From the NCBI GenBank assembly GCA_002386065.1, contig DGES01000100.1, positions 1-8,876 of the forward strand: 8,876 nucleotides of DNA. The letters run 5' to 3'. Position 1 is the stretch's first letter. Each line of letters begins with the position of its first letter. This document shows positions 6,572-8,876 of the stretch, piece after piece. The stretch comes from Firmicutes bacterium UBA3920 (GTDB lineage: Bacteria; Bacillota; Clostridia; Caldicoprobacterales; Xylanivirgaceae). The translations under genes were made by a program, and so were the position numbers. The notes below the pieces were generated by a model, which searched no databases, was not told where the DNA came from, and saw only the letters and a list, made by a program, of their open reading frames with translations.

Positions 6572-7240
6572 ATGGATGTTGAATCAAATCATATAAAGTA
6601 TAAAATAACATTAAAAGAACATATTATACATTTAGCTATCGGTTCTATAATTTTCTGTCTAATAAGTTATGAATACTATCGGTTTATCATTATATATTTT
6701 ATAATACATATTATCATAGATATGAAATTAAAAGATTTATTTAAAACTAGAATGCTTGGCATAGATGAACAGGAGAGTAAAAGAAGGACCTATTTAATCT
6801 ATCAAGTTGCACATATTTTGATTATATACATAATTGGAGAATTACCTATTAGTAAATTATTACTAATAGATAAAAGTTTTAATTCTAGATTAAATAGTTT
6901 AGATATATTTTTAAGGTGGATACTATTATTGATTATTGTAGTAAAACCAACTAATATAAATTTTAAAATTTTATTTAACAAATATGCTCCTAAAGAATGT
7001 GGGGAAGAAAAAGATACAATAGAAGGCGCCGGTGCAGTGATTGGAATCTTAGAAAGATTACTACTGAGTATTCTCTTATATTATAATCAATTTGGGTCCA
7101 TAGGATTGGTGTTTACGGCTAAGTCAGTGGCAAGGTTTGAGAAGATTTCAAAGGAACCTACATTTGCAGAATATTATTTAATAGGCTCCTTATATAGTAT
7201 ACTATCTGTATTGATGTGTTATGTGCTTATATTTAACTAA
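6572..7240 (+). CDS. DUF3307-type integral membrane protein, start probably further upstream
   Basis: This encodes 222 residues from ATG 6572, with several membrane helices (about 18-33, 37-50, 76-90, 112-126, 158-172 and 203-220). Family-like features are YFIIHIIIDMKLKDLFK (42-58), YQVAH (77-81) and a conserved C-terminal block GAGAVIGILER (152-162), then GLVFTAKSVARFEK (178-191) and FAEYYLIGSLYS (198-209). These fit DUF3307 proteins, commonly encoded after SatD genes; the function is unknown. ATG 6572 has no ribosome binding site. The frame stays open upstream and encodes a first hydrophobic segment (WTIILYILYFTLEYYLY) that the family would be expected to have. A GGGAGGT site at 6498-6504 lies 7 bases before an ATA codon at 6512. 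The true product is probably about 242 residues, starting at or near 6512 within a couple of bases of the satD-like stop. Confidence 0.8.
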   Translation: MDVESNHIKYKITLKEHIIHLAIGSIIFCLISYEYYRFIIIYFIIHIIIDMKLKDLFKTRMLGIDEQESKRRTYLIYQVAHILIIYIIGELPISKLLLIDKSFNSRLNSLDIFLRWILLLIIVVKPTNINFKILFNKYAPKECGEEKDTIEGAGAVIGILERLLLSILLYYNQFGSIGLVFTAKSVARFEKISKEPTFAEYYLIGSLYSILSVLMCYVLIFN

Positions 7241-7277
7241 TAAGGTAATTATATACATTATTATTAGTTTAGACTCC

Positions 7278-7306
7278 TTGACAATTGGTTTAATACAGAT
7301 TATAAT
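7278..7306 (+). promoter_or_regulatory. Consensus sigma-A promoter for the metY leader
   Basis: TTGACA (7278-7283) and TATAAT (7301-7306) are separated by exactly 17 bases, a perfect match to the vegetative promoter consensus. Transcription would begin near 7313, immediately before the first pairing strand of the T-box leader. Confidence 0.85.
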
Positions 7307-7312
7307 ATTGGA

Positions 7313-7605
7313 AATTCATACTTTAAAGGCAATGAAAAGGAAAGTAGATAATGAGATATATTACAGAGAACTTCGGTTGGTGAGAAGAAGCATAGAAGGC
7401 ATTATCGAAAGTGGCCTTGAAGCCTCATATCGACTACATATATGTATAGAATATGATGGGAACGCCCATTAAAGCGTCAGAGTATCGAATATTTAATATA
7501 TTCCGTACTTGAGGAGGTCTGCATTGTGAAATGTAGATAAATTAAGGTGGTATCACGAAACAGTAGTTCTCGTCCTTGAAACTTAGTAGAGGAGGAGAAT
7601 TTTTT
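7313..7605 (+). promoter_or_regulatory. T-box riboswitch leader controlling metY
   Basis: This RNA senses uncharged tRNA and switches between terminator and antiterminator. The stem I base pairs ATTCATAC (7314-7321) with GTATaGAAT (7444-7452, one bulged A). Inside are AGTA (7343-7346), AGAGA (7365-7369) and the distal loop GGTTGGTGA (7375-7383), all classic stem I landmarks. A hairpin ATGGG-AACG-CCCAT (7456-7469) follows. The T-box proper is AAGGTGGTATCACGA (7544-7558); AAGG can pair with CCTT (7574-7577) and ACGA with TCGT (7570-7573) as the antiterminator. The UGGU bulge suits a tRNA ending ACCA. With ATGAG (7351-7355) paired to CTCAT (7424-7428), the first triplet of the specifier loop is AUC (7429-7431), meaning isoleucine. 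An AUG for methionine is not seen at that place. The specifier reading is uncertain; the T-box call is not. Confidence 0.92.
7567..7605 (+). terminator. Intrinsic terminator of the T-box leader
   Basis: TTCTC-G-TCCT (7567-7576) pairs with AGGA-G-GAGAA (7590-7599), leaving one G-G mismatch, and is followed by six T (7600-7605). Its 5' arm shares CGTCCT with the antiterminator, so the two structures exclude each other, as required for T-box control. Confidence 0.85.
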
Positions 7606-7647
7606 ATATCTTTTTTTTATTAAAAATAAACTAATGGAGGGATCATT

Positions 7648-8876
7648 GTGAAAGAACTTGATAAAAATGCAAAAATAGAGACAAAATGTTTACATGCAGG
7701 TTATACGCCCCAGAATGGGGATCCGCAAGTAGTGCCAATTGTACAGAGTACTACTTATTGGTTTGATTCTACAGAACATATAGCCGAGCTTTTTGATATG
7801 CCGACAGAATGTATGTATTCACGTTTTTCAAATCCAACCTGTAATGCAGTTGAAGAGAAAATTGCAGCCCTTGAAGGCGGAGTTGGAGCAATGTTAACCA
7901 GTAGCGGACAGGCAGCCACTTTGATTTCAATTCTCAATATATGTTCTGCAGGGGATAGCTTTATATCGGTTTCCACTATATATGGTGGTACGGTAAATCT
8001 ATTTTCAGTAACACTCAAAAAATTAGGGATTGAATGTATATGGGTTGATCCAAATGCTTCTGAAGAAGAAATCCAAAAAGCATTTAAGCCTAATACAAAG
8101 GCTATCTTTGGGGAGACCCTTGCAAATCCTGCACTTACTGTATTTGATATTGAAAAGTTTGCCAATATTGCCCATAGAAATGGTGTACCCCTTATTGTTG
8201 ACAATACATTTGCAACACCGATTCTTTGTCGTCCAATGGAATTTGGAGCAGATATTGTTATACATTCTACTACTAAATATATGGATGGACATGCCGTGCA
8301 AGTTGGTGGAGTGATAGTTGATAGTGGTAATTTTGATTGGACAGCAAATGATAAATTCCCTGAGTTCACCGAACCCGATGAGAGCTATCATGGCGTAGTA
8401 TATACCCGTGAATTTGGAGAGATGGCTTATATAATTAAGGCAAGAATGCAGTTAATGCGCGATTTTGGATGCTATCCAGCAGCTCACTCGGCATTTTTAT
8501 TAAACCTTGGACTTGAGACATTGCCAATTAGAATGAAACAACACTGTGAAAATGCTTTGAAGGTTGCACAGTTTTTAGAAAAGTCGGATAAAATTTTGTC
8601 GGTTAACTATCCTGGACTTGAGTCAAACGAATATCATGAGCTTGCAAAGAAATATCTACCTTTGGGAACAAGTGGTGTTATCTCTTTTATAATAAAGGGT
8701 GGTAGAGATAATGCAGTAAAGTTCATAGATAGTCTTAAGCTTATTTCTAATGTTGTACATGTAGCAGATATACGTACTTGTGTTCTGCATCCTGCTTCAT
8801 CAACTCATAGGCAGCTTACAGATGAGCAACTTGTTGCAGCTGGAATTGATAGTGGTATGATTAGGCTTTCAGTAGG
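7648..8876 (+). CDS. metY: O-acetylhomoserine sulfhydrylase (MetY-like), 3' end cut by the window
   Basis: A PLP-dependent enzyme of the Cys/Met metabolism family that makes homocysteine from O-acetylhomoserine and sulfide in methionine synthesis; acts in the cytoplasm. The GTG at 7648 is chosen because GGAGGG (7636-7641) lies 6 bases upstream. The window holds 409 codons of an expected 425-435. Landmarks are TKCLHAGYTP (12-21), YSRFSNPT (57-64, phosphate binding by the partner subunit), SSGQAA (85-90), DNTFATP and HSTTKYMDGHA with the PLP lysine at 210. The segment FTEPDESYHG, then KARMQLMRDFG, LLNLGLETL and NYPGL, is characteristic of MetY rather than of cystathionine lyases, as is HPASSTHRQL near the end. 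It is under a T-box leader. If the specifier is really Ile, a role in supplying 2-oxobutyrate (as in methionine gamma-lyases of the same superfamily) should be considered. Confidence 0.93.
   Translation, partial: MKELDKNAKIETKCLHAGYTPQNGDPQVVPIVQSTTYWFDSTEHIAELFDMPTECMYSRFSNPTCNAVEEKIAALEGGVGAMLTSSGQAATLISILNICSAGDSFISVSTIYGGTVNLFSVTLKKLGIECIWVDPNASEEEIQKAFKPNTKAIFGETLANPALTVFDIEKFANIAHRNGVPLIVDNTFATPILCRPMEFGADIVIHSTTKYMDGHAVQVGGVIVDSGNFDWTANDKFPEFTEPDESYHGVVYTREFGEMAYIIKARMQLMRDFGCYPAAHSAFLLNLGLETLPIRMKQHCENALKVAQFLEKSDKILSVNYPGLESNEYHELAKKYLPLGTSGVISFIIKGGRDNAVKFIDSLKLISNVVHVADIRTCVLHPASSTHRQLTDEQLVAAGIDSGMIRLSV

Noticed and set aside
7221..7472. Open frame of 83 residues after the DUF3307 gene
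   Set aside because: It covers the metY promoter and stem I of the T-box leader, has no ribosome binding site, and overlaps the previous gene. Its length is explained by structured RNA sequence.
7755..8391. Minus-strand frames of 204 and 122 residues and a plus-strand frame of 94 residues
   Set aside because: All lie within the metY coding sequence, which has clear family motifs throughout; they are shadow frames.
1..8876. CRISPR array, tRNA or rRNA genes
   Set aside because: No regularly spaced repeats and no cloverleaf or rRNA sequence were noticed on either strand.

Overview
This 8,876-bp window looks like the left end of a draft contig from a low-GC Firmicute, most likely a clostridial species (Lachnospiraceae or Clostridium type). 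Support comes from the AT-rich sequence, strong AGGAGG-type ribosome binding sites, a T-box leader RNA, a membrane-anchored L,D-transpeptidase and a MetY of clostridial flavour. The first 21 bases closely match the 19-bp mosaic end used in transposon-based library preparation, so they are probably leftover adapter. The first gene should be read with that in mind.

Region 1 (about 54-3237) is one tightly packed operon on the + strand. It holds a small probably secreted protein with an abnormal N-terminus, three different polytopic membrane proteins joined by ATGA overlaps, and an ABC ATPase of the BcrA-like peptide export/immunity type. The likely reading is an exporter or self-protection transporter for a peptide, with the first gene as cargo or accessory protein. 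The substrate is unknown.

Region 2 (3238-3744) has no intact gene. It carries the overlapping remains of a MNT/HEPN toxin-antitoxin pair (nucleotidyltransferase C-terminus and HEPN N-terminus), followed by a strong hairpin that may terminate transcription from both sides. Region 3 (3745-5172, - strand) is a complete L,D-transpeptidase for cell-wall cross-linking.

Region 4 (5173-5844) is a second long non-coding stretch. It contains a short remnant resembling an ISLre2/UPF0236 transposase, an 11-bp direct repeat, and two 18-bp TTGC-N10-GCAA palindromes next to a promoter. Region 5 (5845-7240) is a two-gene operon: a SatD-family protein with a C-terminal helix-turn-helix, then a DUF3307-type membrane protein whose real start may be a non-standard ATA codon. 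The paired palindromes suggest the operon is repressed by a dimeric DNA-binding protein, possibly SatD itself.

Region 6 (7278-8876) starts with a consensus sigma-A promoter and a T-box riboswitch with its terminator. These control a metY-like O-acetylhomoserine sulfhydrylase gene that runs off the window. The best specifier candidate reads AUC (isoleucine), which is unexpected for a methionine gene.

The best candidates for something new are the SatD/DUF3307 pair with its double operator, the three-permease transporter with its small secreted partner, and the mismatch between T-box specifier and regulated gene.
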